This document shows positions 43,213 through 58,200 of a stretch of DNA of 64,000 bases, piece after piece. The notes under the pieces are model-generated. The model was not told the DNA's origin. It ran no database searches and was given only the letters and a program-made list of their open reading frames with translations. Origin of the DNA: Pisaster brevispinus (lineage: Eukaryota > Echinodermata > Asteroidea > Forcipulatida > Asteriidae); contig JAMKCF010000018.1 of assembly GCA_023634235.1 (NCBI GenBank), positions 10,056,768-10,120,767 on the forward strand, read 5' to 3'. The translations under genes and the position numbers were made by a program. Every line of letters begins with the position of its first letter. Positions within the stretch are counted from its first letter, which is position 1.

Positions 43213-46200
43213 CTGTGGCAAAGGAATTTGTAATACCTATTGTGTGAAATGTTTCTGGAGAGACGTATGATTATTATTTCATTTTTGCTTTTCTTCATTT
43301 TTTCATTTACACGAGCAAGCCCTGAAAATAATCATTTACACATGTACCAGTTATTCTTAACTAACTGGTCTGGCTTATTCAAAAAGACATTCAAAATTTG
43401 CAGCCCAACAGCAAGATTGCATGGATTTACAAAGAAGGTACATTAAAATCAAATCTACAAAAATAGAAATAATGTTTATGTTTAGGTGTCAAAAACGCTA
43501 AATATTTAAAAGTTCCAATAGTTAAAGATGAAGCAATTGACTGGTAATTTTTTGAAAAAAAAAAAAACCCAAACAAAACAAAACATTTTCCAATCTGAAG
43601 GCTTATTGAACTCACAGCAGTACCAATCCTCCAGACAAACAGTTGCCTGAAAAAAAATGCACTGTCAAAGTCAAGAAAACAGCTTTAGAGACCTCTGAAA
43701 TCACTGCTGCGTACATTGACTGCTGCTTAATCACGCTGCCCCCATCTTGGTTATGTTCCCTGTGTCCAGCAGCAGTAGTGGATTCTAACAATCATTGCTC
43801 AAAAAGGAACCAGACTATCGGCCCTTCCAGCCTTGGTTTGATAACACTGATTTGAATTGGAGAAAATCAAGATGGCTGCACCATACCAGGGTTCATGCTA
43901 ATTGTTTTATACTACTTACCATCAGCGTACAAGACAACGGCAGATAATAACGCCACCTCCGTCATCGTTAGACGTAGCCGGTGAAGCCGGTGGGCGAAGT
44001 CGTAGAGCGACTCAACAAGCTCCTCCGGCATGAACTTGAGCATGTTAAACCTAGTGATGAGTATCTCGCTGTTGAGGCGAAAGGCGTTGTATAAGACCAG
44101 CTCAATGCTGTCTTGAACTGTGAGAATCTCAAAGAGACCGGCTTTGATGAGGACCATCTGGTCCTGCTGGTCCAACATGGCAAACCCTGCAGATAAGGAA
44201 CAGCAATCTTTCAATAGACCTTATGCACAAGACGTCATTTCAGTAGGGCGCCCTCGCCTGGAGGTCAAAACGAGGTTGTTCATTGGCCAATCCTGTGCGC
44301 CACATGTGCAAATCTGCGCACTTAGATTGTTTTGTCATTGTTTTACCTCTAACATAGCGGCTTGATGACGTCAATGCATAAGGTCTATAGATGTTGATTA
44401 AGTTAGACAAAATCCCTTAAGTGTGGAAGTAACCCCAGGAATTACACAAATGCAGGAAGGTTCCCTTTGTTACTGGCTCGCCTGTAAGCCAAAAAGTTTG
44501 AATGGCGTGGGGAAACCTCAGAACGTAGCACCACTACCTCTTCCATTCTAGAGCAGATGTCTTGCCACTAGACCACCGAGCTTGCGTGGTCGTAAACGAC
44601 AATTCGAATCCTATATTTCAGCACTTGCTGGACTTGCATGACCAGATACCCAGTAATACCAACTGTCGATACTACTGTACAGTATCTAGCTGCTACAGGG
44701 CCCCAAAAAGATCTTGCAGATGATACCAAATGCAAGGGTCCACGTTGCTTTGTAGCAATCTTTGGAAGAACTCCACTTTGAGTCCAGCTCAAACATGTCA
44801 AAATAATAATACTAACTAGTTTTATTTAGCGCTTTATCTTCAGGCGTCTCAAAGACAGGTTTTTGAAGTTTATGAATTATGTGACTCATTTATCATGTTT
44901 ATGTAACACCTTGTAAGTGTAACAAGGCGCTGCGGTACACTCAGCAGGTACTGCCAGAAACACCAGGACAAACCCCTTCTCTTAGCGATAAGCGCAGTAG
45001 ATTCTTTTACATGAATTATGCAACACATTGGACAAACAGCTTTACATCCCATCCAAAGGACAACGCAATAAAAGATAAGTGTTTGCCATGACCAGTACTC
45101 CAACCCACACTCTGCTGATCAGAAACACCAGAGCTTGAGTACAGTGCACTTGACCACTCGGCCATGACACCATCACGTCTCTGTAGTCCAACTCACCTGG
45201 GATGTACTTGCAGAATGTGACAATTCTCTTGATGTAAACAGCCAGTGTCTGAGTAACAACAGAACACCACATCTGAAGGCCATTCATACCTATTGGGGGA
45301 GGGGGGAAGCAAGAAGAAAAAGAAAGAGGCTTGTACACTAGCATGGCTTGCACTTAAAAGCAGGGTATGGCTTAGGTTATTACTCAAAACATTATCAATA
45401 AAAACTTACTTAGAAGCACAGCAGCTGTAGATAATGTATAACATTTTGAGAAACGATTCCCTCCTAAGGAATGTGGTTCAGAGAAAGAAATTTAAAAACA
45501 TTTCTGAGAAATGTTTCACGTATAAAACGTTTTTCAGGTTGTGTATTCCAATTAGGGATTATTCTTCCTCCGAGGGCATAACTGCTCCAGATTTTTGGCG
45601 ATATGTAAAAAAAAAACGCTACAACCTTTTTGAAATAAAACTTGTACACATTAGTTTTATTGGCGTCTACAATTATAACAGAGTTAAAACAATAGAACGA
45701 TTCAAAACCAAAGGCATACAGTACTTTGTATTTAACGCTAGTCCAGCATACATTGTGTAGTAAAAACTGCTATGGGCTAGTAAGCACCCCCTCTCAACTT
45801 GCCCTGTGGACTGCTAAAAACTGTACAACCTACTTGTTTAAACTGTTCAATATTTCTTCCTTTTCAGATGTGAACAAAACAATTTCCAAATGTGTTATTA
45901 TCAACTGTATTCAACTGAAACTTTCAGAAGTACATTTGATTGTATCTTTCTTGGTAATGTTGCCAATAAGTCAGCATTAAAGTGACAAAAACCAATCTAT
46001 GACCCTACCCTTAAGACAAGTTGTCAGTATCACCTTAGTGATTTGTCTTGCGACATCACACGTTGCTTAGCAATTAAGATTGATTCGTACTTAAGGTCAA
46101 ACTTAGTGCTTTGTGAAATAAGCCCAGGGGCCGATTTCACAAAACACTAAGATTCATCATAAGATGAGTTGTCAGTGTTGCCATAGTGATGTCTTGTGAC

Positions 46201-49200
46201 ATCACACTTTGCTTAGCAATTAAGAGTGATTTGCAGTTAAGATCAATCGTAACTCATTGTGAAATCGAGCCCTGGATTTATACACTTCAAGGTTCTTTTG
46301 GGAATAGTATCCCCAGTGCTAGAGAAGTTGATCAAAGAGCAGCATTTTTTTTATAGGCCTATCTGAAATGTAAAAGCAACACCTAAATGTTTTCTTCAAC
46401 AGGCAGACATAACACAAGTCTGAATCAGATAAAACGCTGGACTTTCTGACCCCTGCCATTACTGCTACTAACCCTTATCCTCCCAAATACTTCATGGATC
46501 CTCTTTGCCCAAATGAAGGATTCAAGACTGAGGACCTCAAGCCCCAAAACACTGGGTCAGCATTCTAATCTTATCCAAGTCCAATCAACTTGGTGTGGGG
46601 TGACATACATAGAAGATAAGGGTATAGATCCCTAGACTGGTCCCCTGTCTTTATTGGGATTAAAGACAGGCACTAGTCTTACAGGCGCTAGTCTTACAGG
46701 CACAATTATTTCAGTGGATAAACTTGCAGTGATGTAAGCTTTCCATATCTGTGTTATGATTGGTCCGCTCTGAAGTGATGTAGCTTGTCAGCTACACTCA
46801 CCTTTGATCGTCTGCTACATGCATGTGTGCATAATGTTTGTATGTAATTGCATTGTTGTTTTATTCACTATGCAGAGTGTGTAGTTGTGTATTGACTACA
46901 AATTTCCGTCTGTGTGAACGGGATGTGAGGTCAAAGGTAAATCTGACAGGATCCTGCCAGGCGCTCAAGGCAGGTACAGTATCTGGTGTTATTCACAAGC
47001 CTCAAAGTGTGACATCAGATGTTCAGGCTAATGGATCCCTTGCATATGACGTCAAAAGCTCAAACAGCGCCCTCACTGGTGTCACTGAAAACCTATCATT
47101 GGCTGAGAGTTGTGCATGGCGTGTACAAGTTTCCATTGTTTGCCGTCAGCCATGGAGGCCAATATGCCAGAGCTGCCAACATTTTAATCATGTAATCAGG
47201 GAGATTTTGTACAACAATCAGGGAGATATTTTGCATTCCAGAATCAGGAAAATTGTCAAATTTGTTCCTCAGAACATGGAAAGATTGCTTTATTTTCAGG
47301 GAACTTTCTGCAGAATCAGAGAGAGTTGGCAGCTCTGCAATACAAGGGGCCTATTGGAGGGTTGAGGTCACCTCTTTAGGCAAAAGGGCCTGGGAGTAAG
47401 GGTTTAAACAATGAAAGGTTCTTACTGTTGAGGTCCATCGGTGATTTCATAGCATCACATTCCTTGATGAAGTATTGCTCCATTGACTTCCCCTGCAAGA
47501 ACTCCTCAAACTCAACCTACGATACATTTTAGTTTGAAAAGAGAAAAAGATAAACTCTTTAAATTTGTCTTCAAGTTATCAAGTGAGCATCCCCTTCGAT
47601 CAAAAGATGCTCAGTTCAGATGGGGCTACAAGATTGCGGACCAACCACCTGTGAATGTGGAGAAGCAGACCATACTATGGAGCACTGCCTTGTCTGCCCT
47701 TTACTACCCAACCCTTGCATCTCAAAAGACCTTGCAGTGTTCAATAAAAATGCTAAGAACTGTGTAAAGAAATGGGAAACTGCCATATAACCATCACGCT
47801 TTAGTGATACGAAAAAGAAGAAGAAGAATCCCCTTCTACACTTTGAGTCGTATGACACCTATACCCGCCAAATTTGTCTTGACTGGCCTACAACTGACAG
47901 TTTATTTTGATTGGAACAACTTCGGAGCGCCCTCAATTGTTTTACGACAGCCTCACGGCTGACGTAAATATCCACCCGGACAGTCGTTGTGTAGTGTACA
48001 CAGGCACGCACCTAAACTTACAAGACTGGGATTTGAACCTGAAAACTCTTGATTCACTTTATCATAGAGCAAGGTGCCTTTATGAAGCATCACAGGGAGT
48101 TGAAGTCAACGACTGTTAAGTAAGACCGTACCGCGAAAAAGGTCTCCCTTACAGAAAACACACAGCAAATGATTAACGTCCACTGTAAATTATACAATTC
48201 ACAAATAACCAGTTATGACTTCTCTGGCGACATCATCAGACAAAAGCCCAACCTGTCTTTTCGAAATGTAGGACCGTTAATAATTCACACTCTTCCGTGG
48301 AAATGAAAAACACGATCAAGAGATGAGCCGAACAGCACTCCTGGATATTCTACACGGGATGTTAAATAAGATCCGTCAGTAAGGGTCACCCACCTTCAAA
48401 GAATCGTTACAAGAAAAACAACCTGTGGGCGAAGCCCAAAACTCAATTGTAATCGTAATCTTGATTCTGTTGATTCCTGTCAGTTGCCGAAGAAAGAAGG
48501 AAAAAAAAACAAAGAAAAAAAAAACCGCTACAAATTACCTGCGTCAGGTGAGGCATAGATTTTTCTATACACAGGTCGTTAAACTGTTATGCCTAAAACG
48601 ACGTGTCTACAGCCTTTAACAGGGTATGGGTCAAAGAAACAATTTGGACACAAAATTGAAATTTAAAAACGTTGATCAATTCTGATTGGCCTCACAGGTT
48701 TCAATAAAAACGTACTCATGAATATTTAGTGTGTTTTTTTTTTAAACTAGAGGATTGCAATGAATTTACTAAGAATTTACTGTTCCAAAATTGATGTGTC
48801 ATCATTAAATTCATTTAATAAAGAAACAAAACATTCGTGAGAAAAGTCCCAAATCTGTTCTGGGGACACAACAGGAATGATGCATAGTGGGAAATGGTCA
48901 TGATGGCGACTGTTCCATTTTCCAACACCCCTGTGTTCTGAAAAAAACTCTTGATTTACTCATTAGGAAAAGGGTTAGGGTTAGTGTTATGGTAAATGAA
49001 GTATTACTATTTTTAAATGTTTTTTCTGTTAATGAAACCAAGAATGCCTCATAAAATAACTTAGTCACTGTAGCTCGCAAGCCTGAGGAAACCTGTAAAC
49101 AAGGGTGTTTGCTATGTGAACCAGAAATACCTACTCCTCCACAATAAGTGTTCTGGGTTCTGTACCATGCTCTATCAGTATCAATCCTAGTACAAGACCT

Positions 49201-52200
49201 ATGGCTTAATGTCCCATCTGAAGGACAAAGCAATTATGGTACAGTGTCTTGCTCACAAGGACAAAAACCCCACTACCAGGACTCGAACCAACACTCTGCT
49301 GAGATCAGAAACATAACAGCTTGAGTCCGGTACTTTTATTCATGTGTCAATGCCCAGCCATTTGTTAGCGTCTGTGAAATGCCATGCCTGATTGTCTAGT
49401 AATAACAACATGAACAAGGAGTGATTTTAACTAAGTTCACAGATGACTGCCTACCGCCGATCAACATCAGCAACCAAATTATTAGTTCGTGAGCAGGTCC
49501 CCGTTAAATTTAAAGTACACCGACCTAACGAGAAAAGAACAAAGAGCCTGCTGGAAGCTTCCTGTCTCGGTAGTATCATGATTACTGACTGCTGTTCAAT
49601 TTCAAAACAAAAACATCCCAGGAGTACATGTACCCCAGCCCAGCTGTCTGGGGCACAGACTCGTCAGTTCTGGTTATGGAAGAATTGCTTTGTATTTGGG
49701 GGTGCACTAAATAAACTCCCATAGCATACAGTGCACAATGCTAAATGGAAAAAGAAAAAAAAATGTACAAAATGTCTAACAGCTTTTTACAGTGAAGGTG
49801 AAGGGGAAAATTATTCATTGACTCTTGATCATTTATCTTCTGCTTAATTTGATGGGGAGTCCCAAGGCCCATCAAGTAATTCTCCCTCCAAGTACAAAAA
49901 AACTCTTCCTTCTCGGCAAAGAGGACCATATATTTCAGGGCCTATGTCATCCCAAATACCACAAGTTGGAAGTCAACAACCCCAAGGTTACAATTGGGCA
50001 ACATTTTTTCACTATATCCATTTTATTAAGCTCTCAAATCTGTCTAAAATATAGTATTTTGAGGGCCTACCAAAATATTAATGAGGCCGGTGCTCTGTTT
50101 TCTCCCATTCAGTGGGGTGCACCCTTGGTCAAGTCGGATGGAGCCTAAACCCTAGCATAAACAGATCTTCAGATCAGTGATGTTTGAAGCTTTGCTTGGT
50201 GTGGAAACTATGAATAACCTCTAACTAGTAAACTTGCAGGTACAACCATGTGTACATCTCTTTCGGTAGGAGTGTTTGCTCTGAAAAGAACTCTTTCCGT
50301 CTCAACATTTCTCGTCTTCAGAAGAATGAAGATGAGCAGAGTACTGTTGGAAACGTTGAGACAACATCGGCTTTTTTCAGAGACAACACTCCTCCCAAAA
50401 GAGATTCCCACATGGTTGTATTACTAGTTATAGTTACTTCTTATATCTTTAGATCTCCGACCACAGGTTTGCATGCAGATCGGGTGTTGGGACGTCACCA
50501 GTGAAATTGATTCAAGGCTCGTCTTCAACTAAAATGCCAAATCTATCGTTACATCTACTTTTTTCTCTTCCCCCCACAAGCAAAAGAATATGTTACCTTA
50601 GAAGAATACCGATTGATCAAAGCTTGCCTGTCAATTTCTGCAAGTCTCACGTTGTGTTATTGAGATTTTGGATGTCAGGCAGAAATCGACTAGATTTACT
50701 GGTTAGATATTGGAGTTACTTCCCCCTTAGCATTGCTTTAGGCTTAAATAAAATTAAACTACAAATGAAACAACAAGCTGGCTGTTTTAATTTGCGAGGT
50801 TTAGTTTTCAAACATGGAAAATCATCCATGCTTTAAGTTTTAAGGATGTGCACATTTTGCAAACCATTGGTAAGATTGTAAATATAAAGATTTGCACATC
50901 ACTAACACCCGGCTCAGACAGGCGCCATGGAGCTACTCTAGGTTGACAGGGCTCAAATTTTACACCAGACTACAGGCCCGAGGCCAGTGATTTTAAGGTT
51001 GGGCCAGTAAACATTTGGCAAATTATGTTTAAATGTTGACTTTGGGTATGATAAATTACATTTCAATTCTACGAGTAACCAAGTACACTTAATACCTTTA
51101 AAAAGACAAAGGAAATAAATATTCTCTTTCTTGTCTCAGTTTGTGTTCATACAAAAGCAGTCAATGGTCAAATACATGTTAAACTGTGTAAGTCTTTTTT
51201 TCTTTTTTTTCATTATGTAAAAAAATGTCTGGTCCAGTAAATATTTTGAGCTACAAGCCATTGTGGCCTTATGGATTTTCCCCCAAAATTCGAGCTCTGG
51301 TCGACCCAAATAATTTTTGGTTTCAGACAGACAAACTTAACATAACATTTACATTAGGTTTGGCTCATGACAAGATCAACGTCTGAAACCAAGACGCTCC
51401 AGAGTCCCGAATGACTGAAACAGTTGATTTATCGACTTCCAGCGCATCCAGTCGCTCCTAACTGTTTCAGACGTCAGACTTTTCATGTACTTAATTCAAT
51501 ATTGGTTCGGTGCGACTCTAGAGCGCCTAGGCAGCTGTCTGAACCAGATGTGACCATGGTATAAAAATGGTCATGGTGGAAAACTAAAAACATTTTTTTG
51601 CTCAAAATTCAAAACCTGATGTTTGAAACCAGTGGAAACATGTATTCAACAGTATGTAATGAATGTACTACAAAAAGTGTACATGCAAGTTTTTGTTTGT
51701 TTGGGGGGTTTTTTTCAAGCTGATTTTCTTGTGACTAATGACCTAATGACCTATTGATCTTGACAGTCGAAAACTTGTCATTTCTGTGAGCATTGAGAAC
51801 ATTAAAATGTTCTGATACCCTGACAATGTATGTTCCGATAACCCTTGAGATCTACACGCCAAAGTTACGGATAGGATTAGAGAGGGTGAAGGTTAGGGTT
51901 AGGGTGAAGTTTAGGGTAAGGGTTAGGGCTAGGGTTAGGATTAGCAAAATACATTAGGGACGTTGAAACGTAGGGATGTAATGATCATTCCATGTGTTGA
52001 GTCACATTAACAGTAGATACCAACATGAACAATGTTGTCCTCGGCTTTAAAGAGCAAGATTGTCGTTTTTTTTATTCAATTCCTTCTCATCCTCTGGTTG
52101 TCAGTAACCACACCGTGTAATCAACCTGGGACTGTTTCACGTTTTGAAGACAGACCCCCTTACATAACCCGCATCGCGGCTAGTTCGCTGAGGTTACGCG

Positions 52201-55200
52201 CATGTTTTTACAAACAAAGAACCGCTAATCAGCTGCTTCCTTTTGCCTCAGTGAGGGCGCTGTTTGAGAGTGTGACATCATATGCAAGGGTTCTATACCT
52301 CAGGGAGACTGACATGTACTTAAGACCTATGGACCGTCCACCCTGTTATTCCATGTACTACCAGTCTATGATGTGTACTTGAACAAAGAGTCACAAGTAG
52401 AAGTCATAGTTTATAAAAATTAAATCTTGATGCTACAGGCAAAATTGAAGCGAATTGAACACACAATACATGTACGTTGCTACATTCGCACACTTGATAT
52501 ACAACAAACAATACTTGAATATTGATACATGTACATTGTATTATGTAGGGCCTACAACATATTATGTATCACAAAGTGCATGAACTAACAATAATAATGT
52601 TGCAGCACTAACTGAGGGAAGAGTAACAGATGGTAAGTACCATAAGATATCCGTTACCACATCAGCAGCATCTGGCAAACAACACTCCAGCAAAGCCAAC
52701 CATCCATCAACGACCATCAGCTCAACTGACACACTCCGATGAACAGAGAGTTAGCCACACATCACCGAGCACCAATCACAGGACTTCCCATCACTTCTTC
52801 CAGCTCAAGATAAATCCCCCATTAGCTCTCATCGCTGACTAAAAAGCCTCAAACCATGCCCAAATTTTAGAAGGTAGAATAACATTTTGGTATTTCCACC
52901 TTCTGATAGTTATCCCCTGAAATTATAGATTATAAGGAACTTTTAGGAACAGTATCCTCAACACAAAAGAAGTTCACAGATCAGAATGTATTACACATGA
53001 AGAAAAGAGCAGGTACTTTTTTTCCACGAGGCAGACATACATGTGCAAAAAGTCTGATTTCACATAAAAGTCTGAAATTTCTCTTCCCTGAGAGACTTTG
53101 AGGCCCAGTTTCATAGAGTTGCTTCAGAGAGAAAAGTAGCTTAGTACAACAACTGTAAGCTTGCCAGACAGTTACCAGCCAAAATACAGTGTCACACAAT
53201 CTGTAAAGTCTACATGTAGTACAGTCTGTTTCTTAGCAGAATTTGCTCCAAACATTGTTTTCTACTTAACCTAAGCAACTGTAGCCAGTGCCCAATTTCA
53301 TGCAGCTGCTTAACGGTCCATTTTGTGCTTACAGTGCAAGTTTCTGTTTAATAGCGCTGCTAACCCTAAGCACACAAAGGCGTGGTAAGCTAACCTTCCT
53401 GTGCTTATTGTATGAAAATGAATGAGGTATTAATGCAAATCCTTTGTGAACTTGCAAGCTGACCGCCTAATTTTCTAGCTGACCACCTGTGAAATACGCT
53501 TACGTTTAAGTAAATTTTTCTGCTATAGTTAGCAAGAAAATTTGCTTACTGCTAAGCAGCACTATGAAATTGGCGCCAGCTCTGTGAAATCTGGCCCAGT
53601 TTCGTCAACTAGATTGCTGGCGTTACCCCAGGGCCCAATTTCATAGAGCTGCTTAAGAACAAAAAGTGGCCAGACACAACAAATTTATGCTTACCAGAAT
53701 AAGGTTACCAGCCAAACTACCATGTCAAATGTACACTTTGTGACTGGTATCCTGCTAATTTCTGCTTAGCAGACAATTGGTAAGCAATACTTTCTGCTTT
53801 TAAGCACCTGGTAAAAACCCGAAAAGAACTGCATAATAATAACACAACAAGTTACATGTATATGTGTTTACATTGTATTGTATTGTATGGAACATTCCAT
53901 CATGTCTTCTCTTTCAACTCAGGAAATTATTCCAATCACACGCACGTTTCATAAACATTAATTTTCTGTACATTGTACCATTATTTCAATTCATATATTT
54001 TCTCCAGTGAACTCATTGTTAGTATACAAGTTGAGTGAGAAACATGAGTCACAATTGCTGAATCACAGTATTTGTGCATCACAATAAAGACAGGAAATGT
54101 GTGCAGATGATATTCTCACGTAAGGAAACCATTAATGTGTCTAATGTTGTGTTCGTGAAACATGTGTTTGTGAAGCAATGTAATGGCTACCCAAGGTTCC
54201 AAGAAATGTTTGAGTGCATGACTTGTAAGGTCTACTGGTGCATCACGATGTATCATTACACAGAGCTCAAAATTAACACAGTGCTCAAAATTAACACTGG
54301 ACCACAGGCCCAAGGCCAGTGATTTTAGCATCGGGCCAGTAAACTCATAACCGGACGTGCCGTTGGCCTTGTGTTTTTCTATTGAGCAAACAACTCACTG
54401 TGTAATAGTTTTGTGAAAAAATGTTGACTATGAGTCTGATGATTATCTTTCAATTTTATTCAGTATCGAAGAACCATAACATTTAAGACAAATGAGAGAT
54501 TTTCTCTTAGTACTTGTTCAACTCATTTTCATTCTGGTCTTGTAAAATAAATTCTGGTCCAGTTAAAACTTTGAGCTACAAGCCCTGCGGTCTTTTGGAT
54601 ATTTCCTCCCAATTCGAGCCCTGAATTACATCAAGTTCCGAGGCAGTAAAGACCGAAATTTCTGACATCTTAGAAACAGTAAAAAGAGAAAATGGAGCTA
54701 GGCAGGTAACTCAGCTCAGCAATCAACCACTGGACGCCATGTGGGAACAAACGGAATAGAGGGCACCAAAGTAAAAACAGAGAGAGGAGCTGCAACAATA
54801 CCGGGGGGACAGTCAATTGGTAGCAACAAGCACAAAATAGAGATTTTGGAAGAGGCCTTCATAGTGCAGTGGATCGCCGACATAAATCCAGACATTCAAC
54901 CTCATTCCCAGAGGTGTAGGATCTCTCCACTGTACCATTTCTCCAGAATGACTTACTCAAACCCCTAGAAGTGTGTCTTTGAATATCTAAATATATTGAT
55001 ATTTCTGATAGTCCTGTGGTTGATACACTTTACGCACGCGCACAAAAGGGTTACAGCCCCTCGCCCCCTCCAAAAAAAAAATCATCTAGAGTAACCGGTC
55101 CCCTCTCATTCCTGTTTACTTTAATCTTTAACTGTATGCAGTTTAGGGTGATCGTGTAAAAAATATGATTCATTTGAAGTGGTTTGCTTCAAACTAATTG

Positions 55201-58200
55201 AATTTTGACACGCACGTACTACATGTAGGCACCATGTAAGCCACAAAAGGTTTCTAACAAGCATGCGTGCAGAGCAGTGATAATTTTATCGGTGCCTGCA
55301 TCTCAAGGAACGGTACCGACACAGCGCGATCCCTGCAGTAGCGTGGCTGGTAAACTTTTGTCATTTTGGTCCACAACTTTTGTGCACCACACAAAAGCCT
55401 GGAGTCTGGAAAGTTTATTCGTTCTGGGTTTTTTTTCATTATGGATGACGATAGTTTGAGATCTCAATGGCTAACCTCCCCCCCCAAAAACGGAAAAAAA
55501 GAAAAAAGAAGTACACAGTTGTCAGTACCTGCTGTCGCCTCGCTAAACATGGATAGACTCTACCTTAAGTAGACACTGCATTCAGCTGAAACACACATGT
55601 GACTTTCGTATCTTTCTTGATAATTTTGCCAATAAATCAGCATTGACAAAAACTGACAATTACCCTACCTTGAAGTATTTTTACTGCTTAAGTTTTATAA
55701 ATTTTATTTAAAGGCGATTTTGTGCCTTTTACATAAAACACCCTATAAATGCCAGTCTTATTACCATTATTTACCAAAGTTTTTTAATATACGATTTTAT
55801 AGCCCCTTGATGGTATAGAGACCTTAGCTTGGTGCATCCACGTACAAAATGTAAAAACTGTACAATTATAAGCAGGTATTTTTTCTGAGTTCACTGCCCA
55901 GCTTGTTTTCTCTGTCAACAGAATTCAAGAAAATCCACAGGGACTGTCACTTCTCAATAGATCTAGCCTTTACTTCTGCAATAGATCTAACCAGACAGAG
56001 ATTTCCAGGGAGATTTAAATGATCTTTAAAAATGGGAAAAAAAGAAGCAAAAAAAACAAAAAAAAACAAGTGCAATGTACTCAACACAGTACAAATTTAC
56101 CTGCAAGGGAGAGTTGCCTAGCATGTTAATTTGAAATGTAATTTGATTTTGTAACATCGATTTTGTTATATCAAAAATCTATAATACACTGTGCAAGTAC
56201 TCAATTTCTGCATTTGTTCTTACAGGGTTTGAAATTAGCGGTTGCCCGGTCGCCAAATGAGAGTGAAAACAGCAGCGGGCGAGTCATAACCCTTCCCTTG
56301 CTAGTCTGCCGGGCAAACTTCACTTCCGTGTTTTGGGCTGGGTTTTTTTACGATACGGAAATTTTGTGCATGATTACATGCGGGCTAGTGAAAATTTTGG
56401 TTGACTCTTCTGGCAGGCAAGTGAAAAAAGTTAAGTGAAACCCTGTCTTAGTGTACAAATAATTAAGACACGTTCATGTACATTTGGTATCTCATGAAAA
56501 ACTTATTTATAATGTTATAACGGTGCAACATTTCCCCCACACCTCAAAGAAAGCCAGGCCCCAGCCCCCCCGCCGACCCCACCCCCAACCCAACCTGAAA
56601 GCGGAGCATTCCTTCTATAAAAATACTTTTCACTGATGTCACCTGCCAAGTGCCATGCAGGGGTGCTACATCTATGCACGTGATACCTAAGGAGACATGT
56701 AGTTCCAACCAGCATTGGGTTTCATAGCACCCAGGCTTCTCCCCATGCACAAGCCAGTATATCGGGTCGATATGCATGAATTACGTGCCGATACGCGCAA
56801 ATTTGGGTCGATATGCACAAATTATTTTATTCAATTTTTTTTCCTTCAAAAAAATCGAGAGAAAACCATAAGTTATTCTCTAAAGTTTACAGTCGGGCTT
56901 TTAAAACCAAGATAAACACCAAGTAGAAAACATTCCGAAAAACGTTGATTTAGGGTGCTTCGGCCAGTCATACAAAAATTTGGGTCCAGAATGCCCCACA
57001 GTTTAAAAAAAAACCTGGGGAAAATCAAGGCCCAACTTCATAGAGCTGCTTAAGCACAAAAAGAATTATGCTTACCAGAATAAGGTTTTCAGCCAAACTA
57101 GCATACCACAAGTACAATTTATGACTGGTACCTGCTCATTTCTGCTTAGCAGAACATTTTTAAGCAATATTTTCTGCTCTATGAAATTGGGCCCTGTACA
57201 TGCAGTTCTACATGTAATAACATATACGTGCGCGACGTGTGCATGAAGTATTTCACCATCACCATGTGGAGCGTTAAAATAGTGACACCATCTACATGTA
57301 TGAAGGATCTATTGACCATTATTAAAGTGAAACCATCTTGCTTTTCTTGTATTCAATGTAATGTAACCGAACCCAGGCTCAAGGAAAAGATAGTCTGGTC
57401 TCTTTCATGATATGAGAATTAGAAAAGCCTTTGTCTCTGTTTAATGCAGGGTACCTGACACAGGTCCACAGCATGATCAAGGACTATCACTGCAGTACAG
57501 CCATGACAGCAGTACAGGGCAAATTTCCTTTAAGATTACTGTTTTGAGTAGAAAATGGTGTTTAGCAACTGATCAAGCAAAAATTAGCAGGTACCCTGGG
57601 TCACAAATAAGATCACTACTTCAACAAGTGCATCAGTATGTGGATGTTCCGCCCCAACTTGATGATCGTCCCAACTATAGTTGGGACTGGTCCCAACTTG
57701 AGTGTTAAAGTTGGGGCGTCCCAACTATAGTTGGGATCGCAGTGCACACAAAGCAGTCCCCACGAATAAACTAAAATCATTAGTAGTAAGTATCATAGTA
57801 TGAAGTTTTTAAGACCCCTTTCCCTTGAGAATAATTATTTTAGATTAAATAGAATTTTGTTTTTCCGAGAGAAGGGAAACTGAAATGCTTAGGCCTACTG
57901 AGACTGAGAAAGCGTCACCCGGCGGCACTGTGGTGAGCATGACTCCCCTGAGGCCGCTGTCAGAACCCTCTAAAAACACTATTTACACTGAGTTAGCAGT
58001 CCGTTGTGAGCGATAAACTATCATTCCAAAACAGTTTTGACATGATTTTGTACAGAGTTGAGACCCGGTTTGAAATAAAGAATCTTGTTAATTATTAAAT
58101 GCCAATCGCATCAGGACCCATAATCGATCACGGTGTCCTGTTGAAGTCTATGGGCGATCCCAACTATAGTTGGGACGTCCCAACTTTAACACTCAAGTTG

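Noticed and set aside
46838..47365. Plus-strand ORF of 175 codons
   Set aside because: It runs across the 400-bp dispersed element and an AGCGCCCTC MITE fragment. The same region in the other copy has no open frame, and the composition is not protein-like.
52630..52842. His/Pro/Thr-rich plus-strand ORF of 70 codons
   Set aside because: Composition is driven by ATC/ACC-rich sequence, with no conserved motif and no junction support.
54741..54968. Possible retroelement or GIY-YIG-like frame with HKIEILEEAFIVQW
   Set aside because: Only 75 codons, no catalytic motif visible, and no second copy in the window. Not enough to name it.
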